A stretch of 43,501 bases of DNA, taken from contig JAPLUO010000130.1 in the NCBI GenBank assembly GCA_026397595.1, positions 1-43,501 on the forward strand, given 5' to 3'. Below the pieces are notes generated by a model. It saw nothing but the letters and a program-made list of their open reading frames with translations, was not told where the DNA came from and did no database searches. A program made the translations under genes and the position numbers. The stretch comes from Caldifarciminota bacterium (lineage in GTDB: Bacteria > Hydrothermota > Tepidihabitantia > Tepidihabitantales > Tepidihabitantaceae). Numbering within the stretch: the first letter of the stretch is position 1; each line of letters opens with the position of its first letter. This document shows positions 34,509-42,904 of the stretch, piece after piece.

Positions 34509-36085
34509 CAGGCATGGTTACGAAAGGAAACAGTCATGTATCATAGCAGACTAATGTCCACACTGGCCATGGCCGCATTGGCCGCAATCCTCGTACCCCC
34601 AGCCCTGACAGCCCAAATCACCTTCCAGCGCACCTACGGCGGAACCGCGAATGAAGACGGCCGATCGGTTCAGCAAACCACGGATGGCGGCTACATCATC
34701 GCCGGCTGGACCGACTCTTACGGTGCAGGCGGTGACCTCTATCTCATTAAGACCAACGCCAATGGCGACACCGTGTTGACGAGAACCTTCGGCGGTGTCG
34801 GTATCGATATCGCCAGCGCAGTCCAGCAGACTGCCGACGGCGGTTACATCATCGCCGGTTGGACCACGTCCTTCGGCGCAGGCGACCCCGACGTCTATCT
34901 CATTAAGACCGATGCCGCCGGCGACACACTGTGGACGAGAACCTACGGTGGTTCGATGGAGGACTACGGGTTCTCAGTCCTGCAGACCGCCGACTCCGGC
35001 TACATCATCGCCGGGCAGACCAATTCCTTTGGCGCGGGCGCCACTGACTTCTATCTCGTCAAGACCAATGCCACCGGCGACACGCTCTGGAGCCGAACTT
35101 ACGGCGGCGCTGGCGATGACTGGGGCAACTCAGTCCAGCAGGAGGCCGATGGTGGCTACATCATCGCCGGGTACACCAGTTCCTTTGGCGCAGGCGACGC
35201 CGACGTGTGCCTCATCAAGACCGACGCCAACGGCGACACGCTCTGGAGCCGAACTTACGGCGGGACTTACGAGGACTGGGGCGCCTCAGTCCAGCAGACG
35301 ACTGACGGCGGCTACATCATCGCTGGGGACGCGACGGACTCCGGCGGGGACAATTACAACGTCTACCTCATCAAGACCGGCGCCAATGGCGATACGCTAT
35401 GGACGAGGACATTCGGCGGCGCGTACGGCGACCTTGGCTATTCAGTCCAGCAGACCGCTGACAGCGGTTATGTCATCGTGGGCTACACCGAATCGTTTGG
35501 TGCAGGCAACCGTGACGTCTATCTCATCAAGACCGATGCCAGCGGCGACACGCTATGGACGCGCTCCTTCGGCGGCTCCGACCAGGATTTCGGCAACTCC
35601 GTCCAGCAGACCAACGACGGGGGGTACATCATAACCGGAGGAACCGATTCTTACGGCGCGGGCAACAACGACGTCTATCTCCTCAAGACCGATTCGTTGG
35701 GCAATGTCGCAGTTGCGGAGACGAAGGCAAGCCCGACCCGGACCCGGGCCTTCTCGCTTTCCTGCGAGCCGAACCCGTCCCGCGGTTCCGTCATTATCTC
35801 CCTTTCTCCCTCTATCCCTTTGTCCCTCTCCCCCATCCTGCGCATCTACGACAGTCAGGGCCGCATGGTTCTCTCACGCCCGGTCTCGACCTCGTCATTT
35901 CCCATTTCCACTTCAGACTTGCCATCGGGAACTTACTTCATCCGCCTCGCCGCCGCCGGCCATCTCGCGACCCAGCGCCTCATCCTGCAGCACTAACAGG
36001 CATGGTTACGAAGGGAAACAGTCATGTATCATAGCAGACTAATGTCCACACTGGCCATGGCCGCATTGGCCGCAATCCTCATACC
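34395..36085 (+). repeat. Junction-spanning direct repeat between propeller paralogs
   Basis: About 34395-34605 and 35885-36085 are nearly identical: both cover the last ~35 codons of one paralog, the 27-base gap with CAGGCATGGTTACGAA, and the first ~25 codons of the next. The middle of each gene is far less similar. The two copies are ~1.49 kb apart. Confidence 0.8.
34536..35996 (+). CDS. Secreted seven-repeat beta-propeller protein, paralog 2
   Basis: 486 residues, same plan as paralog 1: signal peptide to LTAQ, seven ~52-residue modules (DGGYIIAGWTDSYGAGGDLY, then YLIKTDAAGDTLWTRTYGG and so on), C-terminal sorting domain. Where paralog 1 has CGTNCNT heptads, this gene has octads TCCCTTTC TCCCTCTA TCCCTTTG TCCCTCTC (35807-35840), encoding SLSPSIPLSLSP. 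The ribosome binding site is GAAAGGAAACAGTC before ATG 34536. Only 27 bases separate it from paralog 1. Confidence 0.87.
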   Translation: MYHSRLMSTLAMAALAAILVPPALTAQITFQRTYGGTANEDGRSVQQTTDGGYIIAGWTDSYGAGGDLYLIKTNANGDTVLTRTFGGVGIDIASAVQQTADGGYIIAGWTTSFGAGDPDVYLIKTDAAGDTLWTRTYGGSMEDYGFSVLQTADSGYIIAGQTNSFGAGATDFYLVKTNATGDTLWSRTYGGAGDDWGNSVQQEADGGYIIAGYTSSFGAGDADVCLIKTDANGDTLWSRTYGGTYEDWGASVQQTTDGGYIIAGDATDSGGDNYNVYLIKTGANGDTLWTRTFGGAYGDLGYSVQQTADSGYVIVGYTESFGAGNRDVYLIKTDASGDTLWTRSFGGSDQDFGNSVQQTNDGGYIITGGTDSYGAGNNDVYLLKTDSLGNVAVAETKASPTRTRAFSLSCEPNPSRGSVIISLSPSIPLSLSPILRIYDSQGRMVLSRPVSTSSFPISTSDLPSGTYFIRLAAAGHLATQRLILQH

Positions 36086-37469
36086 CTCATCCCTGACAGC
36101 CCAAGTCACCTTCCAGCGCACCTACGGCGGAGCTGAAGCTGATTGGGGCTTGGCGGCCCGGCAGACCGCAGACGGCGGGTATATCATAACTGGCTATAGG
36201 TGCGACTCAGGCGGGCTTGGACGCAACGTCTGGCTCATCAAGACCGACGCCCGAGGCGACACAGTATGGACCAGAAAGTTCGGAGGACCACTTGACGACG
36301 AGGGCCTGTCGGTAGAGCAGACTTCGGATGGCGGATACATCATTTCCGGTTACACCACGCCCGGCTACTACGGCCGAGATGCATGGCTCATCAAGACCGA
36401 CGCGCACGGCGACACCCTCTGGAACCGGACCTTCAGAGGAGATACCTACCAGACGGGCTACTGCGTACAGCAGACAGGTGACGGCGGTTACATCATTGCG
36501 GGAGACGTGTCCAACGTCTCACCCTATGGGGACGGGGACGTTCTCGTCATCAAGACTGACGCCGACGGTGACACGCTGTGGACCCGGAGGTTCGGCGGCT
36601 CACGTGATGACTACGCCATGTCACTTCAGCAGACCGCCGATTCGGGCTACATCATTGCCGGGTCCACCGACTCATACGGCGCGGGCGGGCACGACTTCTA
36701 TCTCATCAAGATTCGCGCTAACGGCGACACACTGTGGACAAGGACGTTCGGCGGCGGATCGGATGACCGGGGCTATTGTGTCCGGCAGACCAACGATGGC
36801 GGGTACATCGTGGCCGGGCGCACCGTTTCCTTCGGCGCCGGTGAGTGCGACGCCTACCTGGTCAAGACCGATGCCAATGGCGATTCGCTCTGGACCAGGA
36901 CGATTGGGGACTCGAGTGAAGACGAAGGCTACGCAGTCATTCAGACTACTGATTCCGGCTACGTCGTTGCCGGGTACACCAATGCTCCGGGCACCGACTA
37001 CGATGCTGCCTACCTTGTCAAGACCGACATTTGGGGTGACACCGTATGGACGATGACCTTCGGCGACAGGGGTCAGAACCAAGGCTACTCCGTCCAGCAG
37101 ACCGATGACGGTGGCTACATCGTCGGTGGCTTCAGCACAGACGACGTCTATCTCATAAAGACCGATTCGTCGGGCAATGTCGCGGTGGCAGAGCCGAAGA
37201 CAAACCCGACCCGCGCACGGGCCCTATCGCTAGCCTGCACTCCGAATCCGGCCTCCGGTTCCGTCACTGTCTCCCTTTCTCCCCCTATCCCTTTGTCCCT
37301 CTCCCCCGTACTCCGCATCTACGACAGCCAAGGCCGAATGGTTCTCTCCCATCCGGTCTCGACTTCGCCATTTCCCCTTTCCACTTCAGACTTAGCCTCA
37401 GGTGCCTATTTCGTCCGCTGCGACTTTGCAGGAGGGCACGCGACTGCGCGCATCGTGCTGCAGCGGTAG
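36024..37469 (+). CDS. Secreted seven-repeat beta-propeller protein, paralog 3
   Basis: 481 residues. Signal peptide almost identical in DNA to paralog 2; seven modules, more diverged than those of paralogs 1 and 2 (e.g. GYRCDSGGLGRNVWLIKTD), then the sorting domain with the same TCCCTTTC-type octads (37271-37305). The C-terminus differs in its last residues (AGGHATARIVLQR instead of AGHLATQRLILQH). The leader repeats that of paralog 2 with GAAGGGA as ribosome binding site. Confidence 0.87.
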   Translation: MYHSRLMSTLAMAALAAILIPSSLTAQVTFQRTYGGAEADWGLAARQTADGGYIITGYRCDSGGLGRNVWLIKTDARGDTVWTRKFGGPLDDEGLSVEQTSDGGYIISGYTTPGYYGRDAWLIKTDAHGDTLWNRTFRGDTYQTGYCVQQTGDGGYIIAGDVSNVSPYGDGDVLVIKTDADGDTLWTRRFGGSRDDYAMSLQQTADSGYIIAGSTDSYGAGGHDFYLIKIRANGDTLWTRTFGGGSDDRGYCVRQTNDGGYIVAGRTVSFGAGECDAYLVKTDANGDSLWTRTIGDSSEDEGYAVIQTTDSGYVVAGYTNAPGTDYDAAYLVKTDIWGDTVWTMTFGDRGQNQGYSVQQTDDGGYIVGGFSTDDVYLIKTDSSGNVAVAEPKTNPTRARALSLACTPNPASGSVTVSLSPPIPLSLSPVLRIYDSQGRMVLSHPVSTSPFPLSTSDLASGAYFVRCDFAGGHATARIVLQR

Positions 37470-37599
37470 CCGCTGACGCGAGTGACCAGTGTCCAGTTAG
37501 AACAGACGCTGTCGCGCGTGTTTGTTTCGATTGTGGACGTCACCGGCCTCGGGCCGTTCGAACCGACCCGCGCGAGTCGGCCGGCACCTGAGCCGGCGA
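37470..37599. other. Convergent spacer, no feature seen
   Basis: Short spacer between the last propeller gene and the oppositely oriented MEMO-AMMECR1 gene. No terminator hairpin or repeat array is obvious. Confidence 0.4.
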
Positions 37600-39096
37600 C
37601 TACTGCTGACGCCCCAGTTCTTTCTCGCCGAAGACCTGTCCGGTGAAGCAGGAGAGCTGCGCGTCCTTGTCTTTGTAGGAGTTCGGCGGCAGTCCTGCCT
37701 TCAGGCAGGTATGCATGAGGAACTGCTCGCGGTTCCAGCCCTGTTCGACCGGCACCTGCGGCAGGAGCAGGCCGGAACGAAACCCCTTACGGATGACCAG
37801 GCCGTGCTTGCCCACGATAACCGAATCCGGACTCGGCAGGGGCCGCAGCGGGCTCAGGACAGTTATCTCAATCTCGATGCTGTCCAGTTCGTCGACCTGC
37901 ACCGGGGGAAACCGCGGGTCCTCGGTCGAGGCGGCGACGGCCATATCGCTCACTGCTTGGTACAGCGGCTTTACCGCTTCAACATACCCGATGCACCCGC
38001 GCAGCTCGCCGTGCTCGTGCAGAGTCACAAATGCCCCGCGTTTCTCGCCCAGCTTCGGCGTCAGCGGCTTCGCCTCCGGGACCTTGCCGGAACGGATGTG
38101 GCTTTCCAGCGTGCTGCGAGCAATCCGGAGCAGGCTCTTCTGTTCCGTCTCGGTCAGGTCAGACGACTCCTCTTTGTTCTGTCCGGATGCGAGGAATGCG
38201 ACCACGCTGTATCCAACGCAGTACCCTCCCCGCTCGCCCGTTACGTCGTTCGAGTTGGTCTGCGCCAGCACGACCGCAGCGTCCGCGCCCAGCTCGCGGG
38301 CGGCAACCATCATGGCGGTAATCGCATTTCCCCCGCACGCCTGGGCCTCGTCCCGCTCCAGCGCCGCATGGAATGCCTTCGGGTCAAACTTGGCCATCAA
38401 CCCGACCGTGACGCCGTCGATTCGGTTGGCGTCCTCGTAAGAGTCCCCGTGATACAGGTCGGACGAAGCGAGCAGCAAGACCTTTTTTCCTTTGGCCGCC
38501 TTGGCTATGGCCTTGCCAACCCGCTCGCACTGCTCAAAGGTCGGCTGGAGCAGCATGATCGGGACAATCTTGAAGCTGCCCAGCACCCGCTGCAGGAACG
38601 GCACCTCGACCTCGATCGAGTGTTCCCGCGCGTGCGCCTCGGGCATATCGGCAAGGAACTTGTCCTGCGCCAGAATCGCCTTGGCCAGCGGTTCGTCAAT
38701 TGCCACGTCACCCAGCGGCGTGTGCCACGACCCGCGGGCATACACCGCGGCCTTGTCCAGCATGACGTGATGGCTGGTGCCCAGCATCACGACCGAAGGA
38801 GGACAGTCCCCGATGTCTGACCCGGGCCCTGGGGACTGTCCCCAAGCCTGCAGCAACTTGAAGGCGTGGGCAGCGGTCGGGCCGGAGAAAGGATAGCCCG
38901 CATGCGGTACTTGGATCCCGACCAGTCTGCCCGAAACCGCGGGCACCTCGGCCGCGGCCAGCATCGAGTCAACCATCGTGGTCAGGGTCTTCGCGTCGCC
39001 CGGGTAGAACTGCCCTGCGACCGCCGGTTGTCTTGCCATCGTAACCTCCTTTGGCTGCGCGCACGCCAGCAGCGCCAGCACAGCCAGGCAACTCAT
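37600..39096 (-). CDS. MEMO-AMMECR1 fusion protein (AmmeMemoRadiSam B plus A), possibly a lipoprotein
   Basis: About 498 residues. The N-terminal MEMO-like domain (RQPAVAGQFYPGDAKTL, VPHAGYPFSGPTAAHAF, GTSHHV, AREHSIEVEVPFLQ, LASSDLYH) resembles class III extradiol dioxygenases; the C-terminal AMMECR1 domain shows RGAFVTLHEHGELRGCIGYVE and STEDPRFPPV. Two starts are plausible: ATG 39096, with GGAGG six bases upstream, adds a leader ending LALLAC that looks like a lipobox; ATG 39039 (MARQPAVAG), with AAAGGAGG five bases upstream, gives a cytoplasmic form. A 15-residue insert near AWGQSPGPGSDIGDC is encoded by a hairpin repeat. The radical SAM partner of this system is not in the window. Confidence 0.9.
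   Translation of the reverse strand: MSCLAVLALLACAQPKEVTMARQPAVAGQFYPGDAKTLTTMVDSMLAAAEVPAVSGRLVGIQVPHAGYPFSGPTAAHAFKLLQAWGQSPGPGSDIGDCPPSVVMLGTSHHVMLDKAAVYARGSWHTPLGDVAIDEPLAKAILAQDKFLADMPEAHAREHSIEVEVPFLQRVLGSFKIVPIMLLQPTFEQCERVGKAIAKAAKGKKVLLLASSDLYHGDSYEDANRIDGVTVGLMAKFDPKAFHAALERDEAQACGGNAITAMMVAARELGADAAVVLAQTNSNDVTGERGGYCVGYSVVAFLASGQNKEESSDLTETEQKSLLRIARSTLESHIRSGKVPEAKPLTPKLGEKRGAFVTLHEHGELRGCIGYVEAVKPLYQAVSDMAVAASTEDPRFPPVQVDELDSIEIEITVLSPLRPLPSPDSVIVGKHGLVIRKGFRSGLLLPQVPVEQGWNREQFLMHTCLKAGLPPNSYKDKDAQLSCFTGQVFGEKELGRQQ
38801..38841. repeat. In-frame hairpin insertion in the MEMO domain
   Basis: GGACAGTCCCC (38801-38811) and GGGGACTGTCC (38831-38841) form a perfect 11-bp inverted repeat with a 19-base loop. 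The word GGGGACTGTCCCC recurs in the insertion at 29343-29355. Confidence 0.75.
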
Positions 39097-39125
39097 CCTG
39101 TGCCTCCGCATTCCGTTCCGTCCCG

Positions 39126-39166
39126 TTTCCCTTTTCCCCATTCACTACTCACTATTCACTATTTCC
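39126..39166. repeat. Heptad array, core TCACTA
   Basis: CATTCAC TACTCAC, then TATTCAC TATTTCC in the gap between the activase and MEMO-AMMECR1 genes. Confidence 0.7.
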
Positions 39167-40119
39167 TAGAGCTTCGACCACTTCCCGCACCGGTCGCCAT
39201 ACCGGTCTATCACTTTCAGCTCCCGCAGGGTCTCAATCACCTCGCAGCGGTTCGGGCAGCCCTCGCACTCAAATGCCCGGGTCTCGAACGCCGTGTCAGC
39301 GGTTTCGAAACCGGCGAACCGCGTTGCCTTGCCGTCGGTCTCCTCTGAGGCGACAATCGCGGCTCCGATCGCTCCCATGACCAGGAAATGCTCAGGCACA
39401 ACGACCTCGTGCCCGAGCATCAGCTCGAACGCCTTGCGCACCCCGACGTTAGCCGCAACCCCGCCTTGAAACAGTATCAGCGGGTGAATCCCCTTGCCCT
39501 TGGCCACCGTGTTCATGTAGTTCCGGACAATGGCGTCGCACAGCCCGGCCACGATGTCTTCGGTGGACATGCCGAGCTGGGCCTTGTGAATCATGTCGCT
39601 CTCAGCAAAGACCGTGCACCGGCCCGCGATGTTCACGCGGTTCTTCGCCTGCAGCGCCCGCGTGCCAAACTCCTCGATGGGTATCCCGAGCCTGGTCGCC
39701 TGATGGTCAAGAAAGCTGCCGGTCCCGGCGGCGCAGACCGTGTTCATTGCGAAGTCAACCGGGATGGCGTCGCGCAGGATGATAATCTTTGAGTCCTGCC
39801 CGCCGATTTCGATGACGGTCCTGACCTCGGGATGGAAGTGACTGGCGGCAACCGCGTGGGTGATAATCTCGTTCTTAACGATGTCGGCCTGAACCATCAC
39901 GCCGGCCAGCCTGCGCGCCGAGCCCGTTGTGCCCGCCCCGAGTACCTTTACGCCCGAGCCGACCTGAGCGCCCAGTTCGGCCAGCAGCCGGCGGATGGAG
40001 TCGATCGGGTTGCCCATGGTTCGCAGATACCGGCTGGCCAGCACGTTGAACTCGCGGTCGACGACCACGCCCTTGGTTGAAATCGAGCCGACGTCAATTC
40101 CGATGTAGCCTTCGACCAA
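39166..40119 (-). CDS. 2-hydroxyacyl-CoA dehydratase activator-type ATPase (BadF/HgdC family)
   Basis: 317 residues, ASKHA-fold ATPase that in known systems drives one electron into a 2-hydroxyacyl-CoA dehydratase or benzoyl-CoA reductase. Motifs: GIDVGSISTKGVVVD (phosphate 1), IEIGGQDSKIIIL, CAAGTGSFLDHQATRLG with an iron-sulfur ligand cysteine, GRCTVFAESDMIH and FQGGVAANVGVRKAFE. An extra C-terminal Cys cluster (ECEGCPNRCEV) is like that of the long 'CoA activase' subgroup. Overlaps the upstream gene by 26 bases; probably one operon of three. Confidence 0.92.
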   Translation of the reverse strand: MVEGYIGIDVGSISTKGVVVDREFNVLASRYLRTMGNPIDSIRRLLAELGAQVGSGVKVLGAGTTGSARRLAGVMVQADIVKNEIITHAVAASHFHPEVRTVIEIGGQDSKIIILRDAIPVDFAMNTVCAAGTGSFLDHQATRLGIPIEEFGTRALQAKNRVNIAGRCTVFAESDMIHKAQLGMSTEDIVAGLCDAIVRNYMNTVAKGKGIHPLILFQGGVAANVGVRKAFELMLGHEVVVPEHFLVMGAIGAAIVASEETDGKATRFAGFETADTAFETRAFECEGCPNRCEVIETLRELKVIDRYGDRCGKWSKL

Positions 40120-41158
40120 GCTTTCTCCTCTTTACCAGGTCCACAAACGCCTCCAGCCGGGTAAGCAGCCCGGTCCGCGACGTGTGCTCATCAAAAGAAA
40201 GTGACAAGACCGGCAGGCCGGTCTCCTCGGACAGCTTCTGCAGGGCCTCAAGCGCGATGTTCTCAGGCATGCAGGTGAACGGGAAGATGTGCACGATGCC
40301 ATCCAGACCCTGCTGCTGGAAGTAGACCGCCTCGCCCACCGTGCGTATCGCCTCGCCGCCGGGTGACTCCTCAAGATACCGGTGCGCCAGCCTGGCCGAG
40401 CGCACGAACGCCGGGTCCGAGAACAACAGGTGCCGGATGTGCCGGTACAGGCTCCGCTCAAACACGACCTCGGCGCCCATCCTTCCCAGTTCCTTCTCAA
40501 TCTCCTGGCTGGCGAACTGCTCAATCATGAAGTAGATTTCGCCCACCAGTCCCAGCCGGACTTGCGGCTCGGTCCCGTTCAGGTTGAACAACTGCTTGAC
40601 TTCGTCGCGTGCCGCTTCAATCTGTCCCAGCGTGTGCGCCCGCTCGATGACCGCCAGCGCCTTCGGCTTCACGCTCTCCGCCCCGTCAAAGTCAACTGCC
40701 CGCTTCCGGTTCAGGTACTGGCGAAACTCCTGGGTCAGGCGGCTCTTGGTGAGCATCTTCGCGACCGCCCGCACAACCCGCAGCGGCGACACACCGAATA
40801 TGTCGGGCATCACCTTGAAGACGAACTCGAGAGGTGAATACTGGGTCACGGGGATGAACCGGCACTCCTTGCCCAGGCTCTTCAACGCTCGCTCGTGCAG
40901 ATAATGGTAGTACCCGAACCGGCACTTGCGCGCGCCCGCGGCCATGAACAGTGTGTCCGCTCCGAGTTCCAGCGCCTCCAGCATGTTGCCGAGGGTTATC
41001 TTGTATGGCATGCATATCAGCTCCGGTGAGTGCATCGCCCCGAGTTCGATTGTCCTGCGGGAGTTGGGCGGGGCCAGAATCACCTCTGCCCCGAGGTCCT
41101 CCATGAATGTCTTCAGCGCGTAAGTGTCATAACCGAGATTGGGAAACGATGCTTTCAT
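40094..41158 (-). CDS. 2-hydroxyacyl-CoA dehydratase subunit-like protein (activase-associated)
   Basis: 354 residues. MKASFPNLGYDTYALKTFM, SPELICMPYKITLGNMLEAL, AAGARKCRFGYYHYLHERAL and HIFPFTCMPENIALEALQKL place it in the HgdB-like family commonly joined to CoA activases (the C-terminal module of the very long activase polypeptides). Cysteines in these motifs could bind an iron-sulfur cluster. The final GLPVLSLSFDEHTSRTGLLT matches the D-E-H-x-(S/G) motif that also ends the next gene upstream. Reaction unknown. Confidence 0.85.
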   Translation of the reverse strand: MKASFPNLGYDTYALKTFMEDLGAEVILAPPNSRRTIELGAMHSPELICMPYKITLGNMLEALELGADTLFMAAGARKCRFGYYHYLHERALKSLGKECRFIPVTQYSPLEFVFKVMPDIFGVSPLRVVRAVAKMLTKSRLTQEFRQYLNRKRAVDFDGAESVKPKALAVIERAHTLGQIEAARDEVKQLFNLNGTEPQVRLGLVGEIYFMIEQFASQEIEKELGRMGAEVVFERSLYRHIRHLLFSDPAFVRSARLAHRYLEESPGGEAIRTVGEAVYFQQQGLDGIVHIFPFTCMPENIALEALQKLSEETGLPVLSLSFDEHTSRTGLLTRLEAFVDLVKRRKLGRRLHRN

Positions 41159-41173
41159 GGGCGGACGGACGAA

Positions 41174-42067
41174 TCAGGCGGCTCTCGGCGCAGCCCGCCT
41201 CCGCTCAGCCAATTCGAGAAATGCCTCGACCCGGGTCACGATTCCGGCCGTGCCGCTGTGCTCGTCAATCACCAGTTGCAGGAACGGGACGTCCTGCTGC
41301 TGCGCCTCCTCGCGCATGAACTCGGCCACGAGCGAGTCCGGCCCGCACCCCATCGAGACAATCACGCAGACACCGCTGACCTTGTCGACAAGGAACCGGA
41401 ACGCGTTATACAACTCGCGTTCGTACACCCAGCGAATCTTGCGGGCAAAGCCCTGCCGGCTGCGCAGCACGCTCCCCGGTAGTTCGTCCTTGGTGCAGAT
41501 TCGGTAGCCATGTTCGGTGAAGGTGTCAACCATCGGCCGCGATATGAAATCGTCCTCGAGGTTGTAGAAGTGGCCAATCAAGGCGACCCGCTTCTCGCCT
41601 GCCGGGAAATCCGGGACCCGGTCATGGACGGGCAGGAACCGGCCGGCCCGGGCCAGGGCGCGCACCACCCTTACCGGGTCGTGGCACAGTTCCATTCCGG
41701 CACGGAAGTGCGGAAGCCACAGGCTGCCCTGGATCTTCGGGGCCACAATCGGGACACGGCCATCAAACATCATCCGGGCGATGTCCACGATGCCAATCAT
41801 CTTCGGGCACGCATACAGCTTGTCCTCGAGCCAGAGCAGCCGGGGCAGAAAGATCGCATCAACCTGCCCAGCCAGCTCTTCCAGGTGCCCGGCCATTATC
41901 TTTATCGGGAGGCAGACCTCGCTCGAAACATGGCCGAGGCCATTCTGCAGCAGGACCTTGTCGGTCCGGCGGCTGACCACGACCTCAGCGCCGAGACCGG
42001 TGAGGAACTTCTCCCAAAACCGGCCGTACCGGTAATACAACAGGGCTCTGGGGATGCCGACTTTCAT
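41174..42067 (-). CDS. DUF2229-type activase-associated protein
   Basis: 297 residues. MKVGIPRALLYYRYGRFWEK, SSEVCLPIKIMAGHLEEL and YACPKMIGIVDIARMM are the DUF2229 hallmarks; the C-terminal half has IVSMGCGPDSLVAEFMREEA and LVIDEHSGTAGIVTRVEAFL. With the next two genes it corresponds to a split version of the single-chain activase/DUF2229 proteins of anaerobes. The start is ATG 42067, 6 bases after a -10 box; the longer frame from 42088 would include the promoter. First gene of the unit. Confidence 0.88.
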   Translation of the reverse strand: MKVGIPRALLYYRYGRFWEKFLTGLGAEVVVSRRTDKVLLQNGLGHVSSEVCLPIKIMAGHLEELAGQVDAIFLPRLLWLEDKLYACPKMIGIVDIARMMFDGRVPIVAPKIQGSLWLPHFRAGMELCHDPVRVVRALARAGRFLPVHDRVPDFPAGEKRVALIGHFYNLEDDFISRPMVDTFTEHGYRICTKDELPGSVLRSRQGFARKIRWVYERELYNAFRFLVDKVSGVCVIVSMGCGPDSLVAEFMREEAQQQDVPFLQLVIDEHSGTAGIVTRVEAFLELAERRRAAPRAA

Positions 42068-42073
42068 CACGGA

Positions 42074-42101
42074 ATTGTAGGTTGCCAAGGGTCAAAGTCA
42101 A
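42074..42101 (-). promoter_or_regulatory. Leaderless-type promoter of the activase operon
   Basis: Minus strand: TTGACT (42096-42101), 16-base spacer, TACAAT (42074-42079), 6 bases to ATG 42067. Confidence 0.8.
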
Positions 42102-42127
42102 TAAGGGGCCCGAAAACCGAGTTAGGA

Positions 42128-42228
42128 GTTTACCACCAAGACACAAAGCCACAAAGTCGGATGCGGCCGGAAATGTCCTTGTATGCTTGGTGTCTTGGTG
42201 TCTTTGTGGTTCAATTCCGATTCTCGGA
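42128..42228. repeat. Octad arrays in opposite orientation (ACAAAGCC / CTTGGTGT)
   Basis: ACCAAGAC ACAAAGCC ACAAAG at the left; CTTGGTGT CTTGGTGT CTTTGTGG at the right. The two blocks are complementary in style and could pair as a large cruciform or RNA hairpin with a loop of about 35 bases. Confidence 0.65.
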
Positions 42229-42238
42229 GGCGTGCGTC

Positions 42239-42847
42239 CTACCGTGACCGCGACCGCCACTGCCGCAACCGTGCGAGTAACTCCGACACGACCCCGCTGT
42301 CATACGCGGGTCTACCCCCGGGGAATAGCCGCTGCAGAACCTTGGGATCTTCGGTCGAGAGCCACACCACGAAACCCGCCAGCCTGCCGCCCAGTTCGTC
42401 GCTGCTCTCCGGCGTCAGGCCGATGCGCGCCTGCAGAATCTTCGTCCCTGACACCAGGAACCAGCCGTCGTAAGAGGCATGCTTCGCTCCGAGCAGCCCA
42501 AGCCAGCTATTGGTCTCCTCAAGTCGACACCGGACCGTGTCCTGCCTGACTTCGAAATCCCGTACCGCCAATCGTGAGTGCGCGGCCAACGCATAGTCGG
42601 CCAGCCGCGCGAGCCCCTCCCGACCGACAAAGCTGACGCCCAGACCCTCGAGGTCGAACCGGGCGCTGTCCGCGAACAGGCTCAGTATGCCGAGCCCCTG
42701 CTGCCGGCCGAACTTCCGGCAGAAATCCCGCACCACCATGTCCGCACTCCCGGTCCCGCCGGCCGGTCTCACCACCGACCCGCACCCGACCGCACCCACA
42801 AGGCAGGCTGTGACCAACAAGCCCGACCAGCGCAGTCTGCTTCTCAT
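42239..42847 (-). CDS. Lipoprotein of unknown function
   Basis: About 202 residues from ATG 42847: MRSRLRWSGLLVTACLVGAV then GCGS, a lipoprotein signal with a V-G-C box. The mature part (DFCRKFGRQQGLGILSLFAD, VGREGLARLADYALAAHSR, LAVRDFEVRQDTVRCRLEE) has the helix-then-sheet pattern of NTF2/SnoaL-like domains, which is only a guess. The start is 11 bases after a good -10 box, the longest such gap among the apparently leaderless genes. Confidence 0.72.
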   Translation of the reverse strand: MRSRLRWSGLLVTACLVGAVGCGSVVRPAGGTGSADMVVRDFCRKFGRQQGLGILSLFADSARFDLEGLGVSFVGREGLARLADYALAAHSRLAVRDFEVRQDTVRCRLEETNSWLGLLGAKHASYDGWFLVSGTKILQARIGLTPESSDELGGRLAGFVVWLSTEDPKVLQRLFPGGRPAYDSGVVSELLARLRQWRSRSR

Positions 42848-42858
42848 ACGTACCGAAA

Positions 42859-42886
42859 GTTCTAGCAGCGCTAGTCCCGGTGTCAA
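42859..42886 (-). promoter_or_regulatory. Promoter of the lipoprotein gene
   Basis: Minus strand: TTGACA (42881-42886), 16-base spacer, TAGAAC (42859-42864), 11 bases to ATG 42847. Confidence 0.7.
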
Positions 42887-42904
42887 GCTCGAACGCGCAA
42901 ACCC

